DNA from: VAZQ01 sp963841705
GTDB lineage: Bacteria; Pseudomonadota; Alphaproteobacteria; Rhizobiales; Xanthobacteraceae
Length of the DNA: 64,000 nt
Assembly (NCBI GenBank): GCA_963841705.1
Contig: CAWJDY010000037.1
Location: 40,841-104,840, forward strand
Direction: 5' to 3'
The notes below the pieces were generated by a model. That model saw only the letters and a list, made by a program, of their open reading frames with translations. It was not told the DNA's origin and ran no database searches. The position numbers and the translations under genes were made by a program. Positions 36,688 through 46,559 of the stretch are shown one piece after another. Positions within the stretch are counted from its first letter, which is position 1. Each line of letters begins with the position of its first letter.

Positions 36688-38247
36688 ATGCTGGTTCGGC
36701 AGGAAGCTCGAAAAACCCAATCGCCGTTCTCGCGGCTCATGCTTAAACGCGGGGCGCGGATTCCAGACGTCTGCCTGATCGTGGAAGGAGCCTATCCCTA
36801 CGTTTCCGGTGGAGTGTCGGCGTGGGTTCACGGCCTCATGCGGCGCCAGCCCGATCTGAAGTTTTGCGCCGTAGCCATTCTGCCCGAGCCACCGCCGCCT
36901 GCGCGCAAATATGGCCCGTTGCCGAACCTGCAGGCATTACATCATCTCTATCTCAGCGAAACATCTCGCCGACGCGGCTGGCGGCGACCGCGCTCGTTCG
37001 ATCAGGTCGCGTTCGATCAGGCCGTGAATGCCTTCCTGAGCGCGGGCGGGGGTCTAGCCGAGCTAGCCCAAGTCGAGAAACTCATCACGCCTCTGGTCAA
37101 GGCGCGGCGATTAGCGGACCTCCTGGATTCCACGCTGGCCTGGAATCTGGTGTGCGACCTCTACGCCCGCGAGATGCCGCACGAGTCGTTCCTGCATTTC
37201 TTCTGGGCCTGGCGCGCATTGTTCGGCGGTCTGGTAGCGACCATGTCGCTCCCGCTGCCACCTGCGCGGGTCTACCACACGGTCTCGACCGGCTATGCCG
37301 GCTTGCTGGCGGCGCGTGCCAGCGTCGAGACCGGCCGGCCGGCGATCATTACCGAGCACGGGGTCTACACCAACGAGCGGCGTATCGAGATCCTGCAGGC
37401 GGAATGGATCGTCGACACTCTCGACAAGGGCTTTGCCATCCACGATCCGCGACGTGACCTGCGCGACTTCTGGACCACGGCGTTCGAGAGCTATGCCCGG
37501 GCGTGCTACGAGGCCTGTGCGGACGTGATCACGCTGCACGGGGGAAACCAGTCCGCGCAGATCATGCAGGGCGCTTCTCCCGCGCGCATGAAGATCATTC
37601 CAAACGGAGTCGACTACGACGCGCTCAGCCGACTGCCACGAGCCCGGCCGGACGATCCGCCGACGATCGCGCTCGTTGGCCGCGTGGTCCCGATCAAGGA
37701 CATCAAAACCTATGTGCAGGCTGTACAGCTGTTGCGACCACGGTTTCCGGAACTTATTGCCCTGGTGATGGGACCTACCGACGAGCAGCCGGACTATTAC
37801 GAGAAATGCAGGTCGATGGTTGTGCAGCTCGGGCTTTCCGACACGTTGCGCTTCACCGGGGAAGTGGATGTGACTCAACATTTCCCGCGCATTCACGTCA
37901 ATGTGCTCACCAGCGTGAGCGAGTCGCAGCCGCTCAGCGTGTTGGAAGCCGGGGCCGCAGGTATTCCGACCGTCGCAACCAATGTCGGCGCGTGCCGGGA
38001 GATTCTGTTCGGGCGGCGGGACGAGCACCCCGCCCTGGGGCCGGGCGGCATCGTCACCGATGTTGCCTCTCCCGAGCAGACCGCCGCCGCGATCGCTGAA
38101 TTGCTGAGGCATCGAGACCGTCGAGAGCACCTCGGCCTGATCATGCAGCAGCGGATCAGGCGGTATTACGACCTTCCCGTTGTCGATGAGGCCTATGCCA
38201 GCATCTACCAGCGCCATATGCAAGCTGCCTCGCAGCAGGTGGCGTGA
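36688..38247 (+). CDS. pelF: PelF-like glycosyltransferase (GT4)
   Basis: A 519-residue cytosolic glycosyltransferase with the PelF opening VCLIVEGAYPYVSGGVSAWVHGLM, the nucleotide-sugar domain IALVGRVVPIKDIKTYVQAVQLL, and the E-x7-E motif ESQPLSVLE followed by AGAAGIPTVATNVGACREI. It should polymerise UDP-GalNAc/GlcNAc into the Pel backbone. A second possible ATG lies at 36739, nearer the conserved start. The gene is followed at once by pelG (TGA ATG). Confidence 0.85.
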   Translation: MLVRQEARKTQSPFSRLMLKRGARIPDVCLIVEGAYPYVSGGVSAWVHGLMRRQPDLKFCAVAILPEPPPPARKYGPLPNLQALHHLYLSETSRRRGWRRPRSFDQVAFDQAVNAFLSAGGGLAELAQVEKLITPLVKARRLADLLDSTLAWNLVCDLYAREMPHESFLHFFWAWRALFGGLVATMSLPLPPARVYHTVSTGYAGLLAARASVETGRPAIITEHGVYTNERRIEILQAEWIVDTLDKGFAIHDPRRDLRDFWTTAFESYARACYEACADVITLHGGNQSAQIMQGASPARMKIIPNGVDYDALSRLPRARPDDPPTIALVGRVVPIKDIKTYVQAVQLLRPRFPELIALVMGPTDEQPDYYEKCRSMVVQLGLSDTLRFTGEVDVTQHFPRIHVNVLTSVSESQPLSVLEAGAAGIPTVATNVGACREILFGRRDEHPALGPGGIVTDVASPEQTAAAIAELLRHRDRREHLGLIMQQRIRRYYDLPVVDEAYASIYQRHMQAASQQVA

Positions 38248-39669
38248 ATGGCGGGAATCGGATTTGCGCTGGAGCGGCTCTACAGGAGCAACTCGTTCAG
38301 CGATCGGATCGCATCGTTTGCGCATGCTTCGATGGTCGCGGCAGGTCCGTGCCTGCTTGCCGTGCTCGGGATATGGCTGATCAGCGCCACAATCAGCGAG
38401 CTTGAAGGCAGGACCACGATCGCCGCCTTCCGGGCGCTGATCATCTACAGCTTTGCCCTGTCGTTCGTAGCGACTGCTCCGATTGCCCTGGTGAGCGCGC
38501 GCTTGATTTCCGATGAGCTGCACGATTTCCGTATCGGCAATATCCCGGGAATAATGCTGGCGGCGCTTGTCCTTTCCGCCGCCGCTATCCTGGCTGCTGC
38601 TGCAGCGCTGTTCGGACTGCCGCTCGAGCTTAAGCCCGCGACGGTCATCGCAGCAGTGGTAAATTGCGCCATGATCGGGCTGATATGGGTGTCCTGCCTG
38701 TTCGCGAGCGTCACCCGCGACTACACCTCCATAACCGTCTTCTTTGCGCTCGGCATGATCATCGCTGTCATCGCCGTTGCCGCAGGGTACAACCTGCGGC
38801 CGGAGCTCGCGATCATGCTGTGGGGATTCAACATTGGCCTAGGGATGACGTTGTTCGGCCTGCTCGGGCGCGTGATCGCGACGTTTCCGTTCCCGGTAAC
38901 CAGGATCGCTTTTCCGTTGCGCGCGCTCGCGCGCGCTCTTTTGCACTACTGGCCGATTGCATTGGGCGGGTTGTTCGGAGCCGTTGGTGCCTGGGTAGAC
39001 AAGTGGGTGGTCTGGTTCTCGCCTTATGGCGTCCAGATTCAGTACGGCCTGCTCCATGCTCCCCTCTACGACAGCGCCATGTTTCTGTCGTATCTGGTCG
39101 TCGTCCCCGCTTATGCCGCCTTCATCATTCATCTTGAAGTGAAGTTCTTTCGCAATTACCGCCTGTTCTATTCCAGCATCCTCGAGCATGCCACGTTGGC
39201 GCAGATCACGCGGCACAGCAAGCGGCTGCGCGAGGAGACGATCGAGGCGCTGAGCGCCATCACCGTGCCGCAGCTGGTGGTGTGCGCGCTCGTGGCACTG
39301 TCGGCACCGGCGCTCATCGATGTCCTCGACATGCAGTTCCGTCAGGTTGGAACATTGCGCATGGGTGTCATCGGAGCAGCTTTCCAGTTTCTTTTCATTA
39401 CCTGCTCATCCCTCACGCTCTATTTCGATCGCCGTGCAGTGTTCCTCCTGCTGCAACTTCTCTTTCTCGTCCTCAACGGAGGCTTGACTTTCGCGTTGCT
39501 CAGATTTGGACAAAGCTATCTCGGTCTCGGCTTCCTCTCCGCCTCGGTGATTTCCGCGCTCGTGGCGTATCTCACGCTGGCACGAACGCTCTGGCGCCTT
39601 GAATACCTGACTTTCATCGCGAACAATCCGGCTGTCCGCATCCGAAGGCGGGCGGCGAAAGCGTTCTGA
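38248..39669 (+). CDS. pelG: PelG-like polysaccharide membrane transporter
   Basis: A 473-residue protein with about twelve hydrophobic helices. The opening GIGFALERLYRSNSFSDRIASFAHASMVAAGPCLLAVLGIWL is typical of PelG, and VDKWVVWFSPYGVQIQYGLLHAPLYDSAMFLSYLVVVPAYAAFIIHLEVKFF is the conserved core. It would move the polymer across the inner membrane. It directly abuts pelF. Its 3' end overlaps the convergent GH114 gene by 56 bases. Confidence 0.85.
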   Translation: MAGIGFALERLYRSNSFSDRIASFAHASMVAAGPCLLAVLGIWLISATISELEGRTTIAAFRALIIYSFALSFVATAPIALVSARLISDELHDFRIGNIPGIMLAALVLSAAAILAAAAALFGLPLELKPATVIAAVVNCAMIGLIWVSCLFASVTRDYTSITVFFALGMIIAVIAVAAGYNLRPELAIMLWGFNIGLGMTLFGLLGRVIATFPFPVTRIAFPLRALARALLHYWPIALGGLFGAVGAWVDKWVVWFSPYGVQIQYGLLHAPLYDSAMFLSYLVVVPAYAAFIIHLEVKFFRNYRLFYSSILEHATLAQITRHSKRLREETIEALSAITVPQLVVCALVALSAPALIDVLDMQFRQVGTLRMGVIGAAFQFLFITCSSLTLYFDRRAVFLLLQLLFLVLNGGLTFALLRFGQSYLGLGFLSASVISALVAYLTLARTLWRLEYLTFIANNPAVRIRRRAAKAF

Positions 39670-40555
39670 GATCTCGGCGCGCAACATAGCCGATCAAGCC
39701 AAGCTCCTTGAGCTCGCGTAGCGCCGATGCGGCAAGCTGCGGGTTGCTCGTGTACTCAATCACCAGAATGGGCTTTGTCGCAGCAACTAGCGGCCGCATG
39801 CGCCGCAATGACTCCAGAATGCTCTCCGGCGGATTGCGGACTTGGTCCTGTGTTTCGTTATAGAGCAGGTCCTCGCGCGCGAAGCCATCGATCATCTCCA
39901 CAAAACGCGGGTTCTCGAGCAGACGGTCCCCGTTCTGGGGAATGACCAGAAAGTCGGTTCGGTGTGCGCGTCCGTAGGAGGCAATGGCTCCGACAAGATC
40001 GACCATGTCGCTCGCCGCGGAAGGACGCGCAGCGATCCATTGCTCAAATCTGTCGGCGCCATCGAGGTAAACGCCGTCGAAACCGGCGGCCAGAATGCGA
40101 TCGAGGTAGGCGTTCGGGCTGCCGAAGAGGATCGCCTGCCACCCGGGGTCCCAATACTGGACGAGATAGTTCCCCGGCCAATCCGGGTTCTCCGGCCGCA
40201 ACCACTCCGGCGGGAATGCGAGCCAATTGTCTTGCCAGTAATAGCGATAATTTTCCGCTTCTCCGATGCTGAGATAAGCGAGGATGAGACGCTTGCCTCC
40301 GTCCGGCCTGCGACGCATCAGATCCACCACCTCGCGCGGGAAGGCGGTCGCATTGCGGCGATCAAATCCGTAGTCGATCACGACGAGATCATACCGGCTG
40401 AGCTTGATTTCGACCGGATCGACGTTTTGCAGCTGAAAAGCCCAGCTGCGCACCTCGCTCAACGGCGTCGCAAGCCGCGCTCCCGCACACAACAACAGCG
40501 ATGCGAACATGCCGGCAAGCAGGCTGCACGCGGCCCGCGCGAGGGAAGGGGACAT
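39614..40555 (-). CDS. GH114 endo-alpha-1,4-polygalactosaminidase-like hydrolase
   Basis: A 313-residue exported protein starting with signal-like MSPSLARAACSLLAGMFASLLLCAGA; a longer frame extends to 40612. The TIM-barrel motifs RYDLVVIDYGFD, LILAYLSIGEAENYRYYW, YLVQYWDPGWQAI and GFDGVYLDGADRFEQW are those of GH114/TM1410-like domains, which form the N-terminal hydrolase half of PelA. Here the hydrolase is a separate gene on the opposite strand, convergent with pelG. It would trim or release the galactosaminogalactan-like polymer. Confidence 0.8.
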   Translation of the reverse strand: MSPSLARAACSLLAGMFASLLLCAGARLATPLSEVRSWAFQLQNVDPVEIKLSRYDLVVIDYGFDRRNATAFPREVVDLMRRRPDGGKRLILAYLSIGEAENYRYYWQDNWLAFPPEWLRPENPDWPGNYLVQYWDPGWQAILFGSPNAYLDRILAAGFDGVYLDGADRFEQWIAARPSAASDMVDLVGAIASYGRAHRTDFLVIPQNGDRLLENPRFVEMIDGFAREDLLYNETQDQVRNPPESILESLRRMRPLVAATKPILVIEYTSNPQLAASALRELKELGLIGYVARRDLRTLSPPAFGCGQPDCSR

Positions 40556-40741
40556 GCACCCATGGTACACCGGCTTCTGCCAGGTTTGAGAATCGGCGGA
40601 TGAGGGGTTCACGACTCAACCATGGTCCTGTGATGCCTTCCGGCAACAGCGCCCGCAATTCTCGGCCTTGACCAGGAGTTTTATTCTCCTTGCCCCAGCC
40701 ATCCATTAGATTCCGGCGGTTTGGGGCGGGGGCAAGGTACC

Positions 40742-43597
40742 GTGTTGCGTCATCTGCTCATTGGCGCCATCGCGACAGCGATGGTGAGCGGCGGGAGTGC
40801 CTTTGCCGCAGACAAGCGCGTCACCGCTCCGAGGACGGCCGCCGCGGTACTTTCCCTCTACGATTGGACCGGCTTCTACTTGGGCGCAAACATCGGTTAC
40901 GGCTTCGGTCGGTCGCGAACCGATGCCCTGTTCGATGACGCGGGCACCGGAAGCCCCCTGTTTGCGACCGGTGCGTCGTCCCGCTTCAACGGTGTGCTTG
41001 GCGGCGCCCAGGCCGGCTACAACTGGCAGGCGGGCCATCGGGTGCTGAGTTTGGAAATCGACATCCAGCATACCAACCAGCGCGCGACCAACACTTATCT
41101 CTGCCCCGGCGCAGTCTGTAACGCCGGCATCACCGCCTTCGACGCCCCGGTGAGCGTCACACACACGCACGAGCTCGACTGGTTCGGAACGCTGCGGGCA
41201 CGCCTCGGCGTGACTGCCACTCCCGATGCGCTCCTCTACGTGACCAGCGGGCTTGCGGTGGCTGGCATCTCGCATGTCGGAACGATCCCGGGGGCAAGCG
41301 TCACTCCTGTTCTTGATGAGAACGGCGCGCCGGTGCTCGATGCCAACGGCAACCCAATCACAGTCGGGGGCAGCAACAGCGCAGGCCTGTTCCAGCAAAC
41401 AACCAAACTGGGCTGGGCCGCGGGAGGTGGTATCGAAACACACCTGATCGGAAATTTAAGCGGCAAGATCGAATACTTGCACATGGATTTCGACGCCGAT
41501 TCCGTCAACGCCGGCAATCCGAACAATGCGACACCGCTGGCCATAGGCCTGCATTCCCGCATTACCGACGACATCCTGCGCCTCGGCCTTAACTACAGGC
41601 TGGGTGCGAATGGAGAAAAAGAGTCTGGCGGCGAGCTCAAGACGTCGGGCAAATCGCCACGGGCAGGGAAGGCGCCGATTGCGCCGGCATGGAGTTGGGC
41701 CGGCTTCTATGTTGGCGGTCACGTCGGTTACAGTCGTGGCAAGGCTGACGTCCTCATAACCGACCCGACGTCCGTTCCGATGTCGGACAGCTTCCGCAGC
41801 CCCTTCGGCAGCCTCATTGGAGGTCTGCAGGCCGGATACAATTACGTCTTGCCGTCGGGTTTTATCCTCGGCGTTGAGGCCGATGCATCCTTCCCCAACT
41901 ATCTCGCGGCGGACGATGTCGCGTGGTCTCGTACGACGGTCGTCGTGGACCGCGCGCAAAAAATCGATTACGCGGCCACTCTCCGCGCGCGCCTCGGCTA
42001 TGCCTTCCCTTCCTGGATGATCTACGCGACCGGCGGGTTTGCGTGGTCGCTCGGGCGTTTCCTCGAATTGCCCGGCGCGACCGACGACGTGGACAAGGTC
42101 ATTCACCTTTACAAGGGATGGGCCGCCGGCGTCGGTGCGGAAGTGCCAGTTGAGGGCGGCTGGACCGCCAAGCTGGAATATCTCTACGCGGCATTTGGAC
42201 ACCAGGACATCATGTTCCAGTCCGGCGTTGCCGCCGGATCCTCCTTCGACGTTCACACCGTCCGCGCCGGGCTCAACTACAATTTTGCCGCGGCGGCAGC
42301 GGGCGATGCCGGTTCAACAACCTTCGGCTCATCTTCACCCCCGACCGAATTTCAGAATTGGGCAATCCACGCCCAGACCACCTACATCCAGCAGGGTTAT
42401 CCGCCGTTCCATTCACCGTATCTCGGCCCGAACAGCTTCACCCCCTGGGCGCAGACCCGCAGCACCTGGACGACCAGCGTGTTCCTCGGCCTGAAGCTCT
42501 GGGATGGCGGTGAACTCTATTACAATCCCGAGCTGTTGCAGGGCTTCGGCTTGCATGACACCACAGGTGCTGCGGGTTTCCCCAACGGAGAAGCGCAGAA
42601 GTCGAATTTTCCATATCCTCACTACAGCACGTCGCGCCTTTTTCTGCGCCAGACGATCGGGCTTGGGGGTGAGCAGGAGAAGGCCGAGAGCGGCTATGGC
42701 CAACTGGAGGGTAACAGAGACGTATCACGGCTGACGTTCTGGGTCGGACAATTCTCCGTTCATGACCTTTTCGACACCAATTCGTACGCTGTCGATCCGC
42801 GCGTCGATTTCATGAACTGGTCGATCTGGGCGGCGGGCGCTTTCGATTACCCCGCCGACAAGATCGGGCTCACCTATGGGGCGGTGGCAGAGCTCAACCA
42901 GAAATATTGGGCCCTGCGGACGGGCTATTTCCTCACCGGGAACCAGCCCAACTCGAGTGAATTCGACATGACCTTGTTCAGACGTGGAGCTTATGTCGGA
43001 GAGCTCGAAGGCCACTACGCCGTGCTCTCGCTCCCGGGGAAGATCAGGCTCGGGGTCTGGGCGGACACTTACCTGTCTGGGAGCTACAGCGAGGCGGTCG
43101 ATTTGAGCCTCGCTATCCCCAATCTTGATCCGACCGACGCCATCATTGCGACCCGCACCGGGCGGACCAAGTACGGCTATTATGTCAATTTCGAGCAGTC
43201 GCTCACGGAGCAGATCGCGATCTTTGGACGCTGGAGCTGGAACGACGGCAGGAACGAGATTTCAGCATTCACCGATATCGACCGCAGCCTGATGCTTGGT
43301 AGCTCGATTACGGGCAAGGCATGGGGACGCCCCGACGACAGGATCGGAATTGCCGGTGTCGACAACGCTCTGTCCCATGATCACCGCGACTATATCGCAG
43401 CGGGAGGCCTGGGGATCCTGATCGGGGATGGACGGCTCAACTATCATCACGAGCGGATACTCGAGACGTACTATGCCATGCGCGTGCTCAAAGGCCTCAC
43501 CCTGACCTTCGATTATCAGTACATGGTCAATCCGGCGTACAACGCCGATCGCGGGCCCATTTCATTCTTCTCGGGCCGGCTGCACGGCGAATTTTAG
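40742..43597 (+). CDS. Outer-membrane protein with two Omp25/31-type barrels and an OprB-like carbohydrate porin module
   Basis: A 951-residue exported protein with signal peptide MLRHLLIGAIATAMVSGGSAFA; the GTG start has AAGG 5 bases upstream. Module 1 (about 30-290) opens with DWTGFYLGANIGYGFG and closes with LRLGLNYRLG. Module 2 (about 316-520) opens with SWAGFYVGGHVGYSRG and closes with VRAGLNYNF. Both are Omp25/31-like. Module 3 (about 535-951) has FQNWAIHAQTTYIQQGYPPFHSPY and ELYYNPELLQGFGL, which are OprB-type carbohydrate-selective porin features. Directly after the Pel-like operon it is a candidate exit pore in place of the PelB barrel; that is inference. Confidence 0.75.
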   Translation: MLRHLLIGAIATAMVSGGSAFAADKRVTAPRTAAAVLSLYDWTGFYLGANIGYGFGRSRTDALFDDAGTGSPLFATGASSRFNGVLGGAQAGYNWQAGHRVLSLEIDIQHTNQRATNTYLCPGAVCNAGITAFDAPVSVTHTHELDWFGTLRARLGVTATPDALLYVTSGLAVAGISHVGTIPGASVTPVLDENGAPVLDANGNPITVGGSNSAGLFQQTTKLGWAAGGGIETHLIGNLSGKIEYLHMDFDADSVNAGNPNNATPLAIGLHSRITDDILRLGLNYRLGANGEKESGGELKTSGKSPRAGKAPIAPAWSWAGFYVGGHVGYSRGKADVLITDPTSVPMSDSFRSPFGSLIGGLQAGYNYVLPSGFILGVEADASFPNYLAADDVAWSRTTVVVDRAQKIDYAATLRARLGYAFPSWMIYATGGFAWSLGRFLELPGATDDVDKVIHLYKGWAAGVGAEVPVEGGWTAKLEYLYAAFGHQDIMFQSGVAAGSSFDVHTVRAGLNYNFAAAAAGDAGSTTFGSSSPPTEFQNWAIHAQTTYIQQGYPPFHSPYLGPNSFTPWAQTRSTWTTSVFLGLKLWDGGELYYNPELLQGFGLHDTTGAAGFPNGEAQKSNFPYPHYSTSRLFLRQTIGLGGEQEKAESGYGQLEGNRDVSRLTFWVGQFSVHDLFDTNSYAVDPRVDFMNWSIWAAGAFDYPADKIGLTYGAVAELNQKYWALRTGYFLTGNQPNSSEFDMTLFRRGAYVGELEGHYAVLSLPGKIRLGVWADTYLSGSYSEAVDLSLAIPNLDPTDAIIATRTGRTKYGYYVNFEQSLTEQIAIFGRWSWNDGRNEISAFTDIDRSLMLGSSITGKAWGRPDDRIGIAGVDNALSHDHRDYIAAGGLGILIGDGRLNYHHERILETYYAMRVLKGLTLTFDYQYMVNPAYNADRGPISFFSGRLHGEF

Positions 43598-43736
43598 GAC
43601 CTCGTCGCGGCACCCGCGATTTGATCGGGATCAAGGCGGACGTCTGCGCTCCGCCCCAGCATTCTCGGAAGCCGGCTCGCAGAGCTTGCAATCGCGCTGC
43701 ATGGCTTCAAAATGATGGGCCAAAGGAGCACTTGCC

Positions 43737-45656
43737 ATGGATGCCCGCACAAGCCGCTATCCCGAGATCTACGCGCACTGGCAACGTGACCCCCAGGCTT
43801 TCTGGGCCGAAGCCGCACAGGCCATTGACTGGATCGAGACACCCCAACGCGTTTTCGACCCCGATGCCGGGGTGTACGGCCGCTGGTTTGTCGATGGCGT
43901 CTGCAACACCTGCTGGAACGCGGTGGACCGCCATGTGCTGAGCGGCCGCGGCGAGCAGGTCGCGCTCATCTACGATTCCCCGCTCGCCGGGCAGAAGCGC
44001 ACCCTCACCTATCACCGCCTGCAGGTAGAAACCCAGGTGCTCGCCGCTATCATGCGCAACTTCGGGGTGGAGAAGGGCGACCGCGTCGTCCTCTACATGC
44101 CAATGGTGCCCGAAGCCGTCACTGCGATGCTCGCGTGTGCCCGCATCGGAGCGGTACACTCCGTGGTGTTCGGCGGCTTTGCCGCAAATGAATTGGCCAC
44201 CCGCATCGATGATGCCAAGCCGAAGCTCGTTCTATCAGCGAGCTGCGGTCTCGAGCCGGGCCGGATCGTCGCGTACAAGCCGCTGCTCGACGAGGCGATC
44301 AGGCTCGCAACCCACCAGCCGGAGGCCTGCCTCATTTTGCAGCGCCCGCAGCAGGAAGCCGCGCTGCTGGCGGGACGCGATCACGATTGGGCGAAGCTGC
44401 GCGACGAGGCCATTGTGTTTGCGCGCTCGGTCTATGACTGCACGCCGCTTGCGGCGACCGATCCGCTCTACATTCTCTACACGTCCGGTACCACCGGCCG
44501 GCCGAAAGGCGTGGTACGCGACAATGGCGGCCACATGGTCGCGCTCGAATGGTCGATGCAGAATCTCTATGGCGTCAATCCCGGCGAGGTGTACTGGGCG
44601 GCATCCGATGTCGGCTGGGTGGTGGGCCATTCTTACATCGTTTACGCGCCACTCCTGCACGGCTGTACCTCGATCCTCTACGAGGGCAAGCCGGTGGGCA
44701 CACCCGATGCCGGCGCGTTCTGGCGCGTGATCGCCGAACATGGCTGCGTCGCGATGTTCACGGCCCCGACCGCCTTCCGCGCCATCAAGAAGGAAGACCC
44801 ACAAGGCAAGCTGTTTGGGCGCTATGATTTATCCAAGTTCCGCACGCTGTTCCTCGCCGGCGAGAGAGCTGATCCGGATACGCTGATCTGGGCAGAAAAC
44901 CTGCTCAACAAGCCGGTGATCGACCACTGGTGGCAGACCGAGACTGGTTGGGCGATTGCCGGCAATCCGGTGGGTCTCGGTCAGCTTCCTGTGAAGCCCG
45001 GCTCGGCGACCGTGGCGATGCCCGGATACGACCTGCGCATCGTCGATGAGGCAAGTCGCGAATTGCCTGCCGATAAAATGGGCTCGATCGTGGTCAAGCT
45101 CCCGTTACCTCCGGGCTGCTTGCCGACACTGTGGCACCAGGACGATTGGTTCAAACAGAGCTATCTCGCCGAGTTCCCCGGCTACTACAAAACCGCCGAT
45201 GCCGGCTTCAAGGACGCTGACGGCTACATTTACATCATGAGCCGCACGGACGACATCATCAATGTGGCGGGGCACCGCCTCTCGACCGGCGGAATGGAAG
45301 AGGTGCTCAGTTCCCACAAGGACGTTGCGGAATGCGCGGTGATCGGCATTTCCGACCCGCTCAAAGGCGAGATCCCCTGTGGGTTTGTGGTGCTCAAAGC
45401 GGGGGTGACCCGTCCGATTGCCGAAATCGAGCAGGAGTGCGTAGCCCTGGTGCGTGAGAGGATCGGCCCCGTAGCCGCTTTCAAGCTCGCCATCACCGTG
45501 GCCCGGCTACCGAAGACGCGATCGGGAAAGATACTGCGTGGCACCATGAAGAAGATCGCCGACGGCGAACCCTGGACCATGCCGGCGACCATTGATGACC
45601 CCGCCATCCTGGACGAGATCGGAGGCGCGCTGCGGGGTAAAGGGATCGGCGTCTAA
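43737..45656 (+). CDS. prpE: Propionyl-CoA/acetyl-CoA synthetase (PrpE-like)
   Basis: A 639-residue AMP-forming acyl-CoA synthetase. The P-loop-like YTSGTTGRPKGVVRDNGGH, the VYWAASDVGWVVGHSYIVYAPLL motif, HWWQTETGW, the hinge RTDDIINVAGHRLSTGGMEEVL and the acetylatable lysine in PKTRSGKILRGTM are all present. LSTGGMEEVL is nearer to PrpE than to Acs. AAAGGAG stands upstream. It activates propionate or another short acid for central metabolism. Confidence 0.88.
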   Translation: MDARTSRYPEIYAHWQRDPQAFWAEAAQAIDWIETPQRVFDPDAGVYGRWFVDGVCNTCWNAVDRHVLSGRGEQVALIYDSPLAGQKRTLTYHRLQVETQVLAAIMRNFGVEKGDRVVLYMPMVPEAVTAMLACARIGAVHSVVFGGFAANELATRIDDAKPKLVLSASCGLEPGRIVAYKPLLDEAIRLATHQPEACLILQRPQQEAALLAGRDHDWAKLRDEAIVFARSVYDCTPLAATDPLYILYTSGTTGRPKGVVRDNGGHMVALEWSMQNLYGVNPGEVYWAASDVGWVVGHSYIVYAPLLHGCTSILYEGKPVGTPDAGAFWRVIAEHGCVAMFTAPTAFRAIKKEDPQGKLFGRYDLSKFRTLFLAGERADPDTLIWAENLLNKPVIDHWWQTETGWAIAGNPVGLGQLPVKPGSATVAMPGYDLRIVDEASRELPADKMGSIVVKLPLPPGCLPTLWHQDDWFKQSYLAEFPGYYKTADAGFKDADGYIYIMSRTDDIINVAGHRLSTGGMEEVLSSHKDVAECAVIGISDPLKGEIPCGFVVLKAGVTRPIAEIEQECVALVRERIGPVAAFKLAITVARLPKTRSGKILRGTMKKIADGEPWTMPATIDDPAILDEIGGALRGKGIGV

Positions 45657-45745
45657 GCTCAGGCGAGTACAGGTAAGGCTGCCGCTCGAAACCCAACCAT
45701 GGCCGCGGTCAGGTCCTGCTGACTGATCCGCCCTGCCGCGCTTGC

Positions 45746-46429
45746 CTACTCGCCCTTCCCGCCGATCTGCTTGAGCTTGGCAAATACCGCGTCCACGTTG
45801 AGCTCCTCGGGGGCTTTTTTCTCCTCCGGCTCCGGCTCGCGTGCAACGGTGGTCTCGGAGGCGGGCAAAAGCGTGGCACCCGGGGCAGCAGTGACAACCG
45901 GCTTTTCCTTTGCGGCGCGCTGCACTTCCATATCGAGATCAAGCTGCGAGCACAGCCCGAGCGTTACCGGATCCATCGGTTGGAGATTAGAGGCGTTCCA
46001 GTGAGTGCGTTCGCGAATGGCCTGGATCGTGGACTTCGTCGTTCCCACCAGCCGCATGATCTGGCTGTCCTTGAGCTCGGGATGGTTGCGTACAAGCCAA
46101 AGGATTGCGTTCGGACGATCCTGGCGGCGGGACACCGGAGTGTAGCGCGGACCTTTCTTCTTCTTCGCCTCCGGCAGGCGGACCTTGGGCGCCGAAAGCT
46201 TCAGTCGATAATTAGGATCGGCAACGCCCTTTTCGATCTCGTCCCGACTCAATTGCCCGGTCAGGATCGGGTCCAGCCCCTTGATGCCCTGGGCTGCGTC
46301 CCCGTCCGCGATGGCCTTCACTTCGAGCGGGTGAAGCTTGCAGAACTCTGCAACCTGATCAAATGAGAGGGCAGTATTCTCCACCAACCACACGGCCGTT
46401 GCTTTCGGCATCAGGGGTGCTGCTACCAT
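45746..46429 (-). CDS. trcR: DUF1013 cell-cycle regulator TrcR
   Basis: A 227-residue cytosolic DNA-binding-type protein: PKATAVWLVENTALSFDQVAEFCKLHPLEVKAIADG, then RPNAILWLVRNHPELKDSQIMRLVGTTKSTIQAIRERTHWN, both helix-turn-helix-like blocks of the alphaproteobacterial DUF1013 family. This family includes Rhodobacter TrcR, linked to the CtrA cell-cycle system. The ATG at 46429 has GAGGAG 8 bases before it, better than the TTG at 46435. The acidic C-terminal linker ends VFAKLKQIGGKGE. Confidence 0.85.
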   Translation of the reverse strand: MVAAPLMPKATAVWLVENTALSFDQVAEFCKLHPLEVKAIADGDAAQGIKGLDPILTGQLSRDEIEKGVADPNYRLKLSAPKVRLPEAKKKKGPRYTPVSRRQDRPNAILWLVRNHPELKDSQIMRLVGTTKSTIQAIRERTHWNASNLQPMDPVTLGLCSQLDLDMEVQRAAKEKPVVTAAPGATLLPASETTVAREPEPEEKKAPEELNVDAVFAKLKQIGGKGE

Positions 46430-46559
46430 CGTCAAATCTCCTCTGGGCTTCGTCCACGCCGGCAGGCGAAGCTTGGTGTCATCGATGATGACGGAATTTG
46501 ACCTACAATATAGGCGTCCGCGCCGGCTTCGCGCAATGGGCCGGCGCGTGCGGTCGGGG

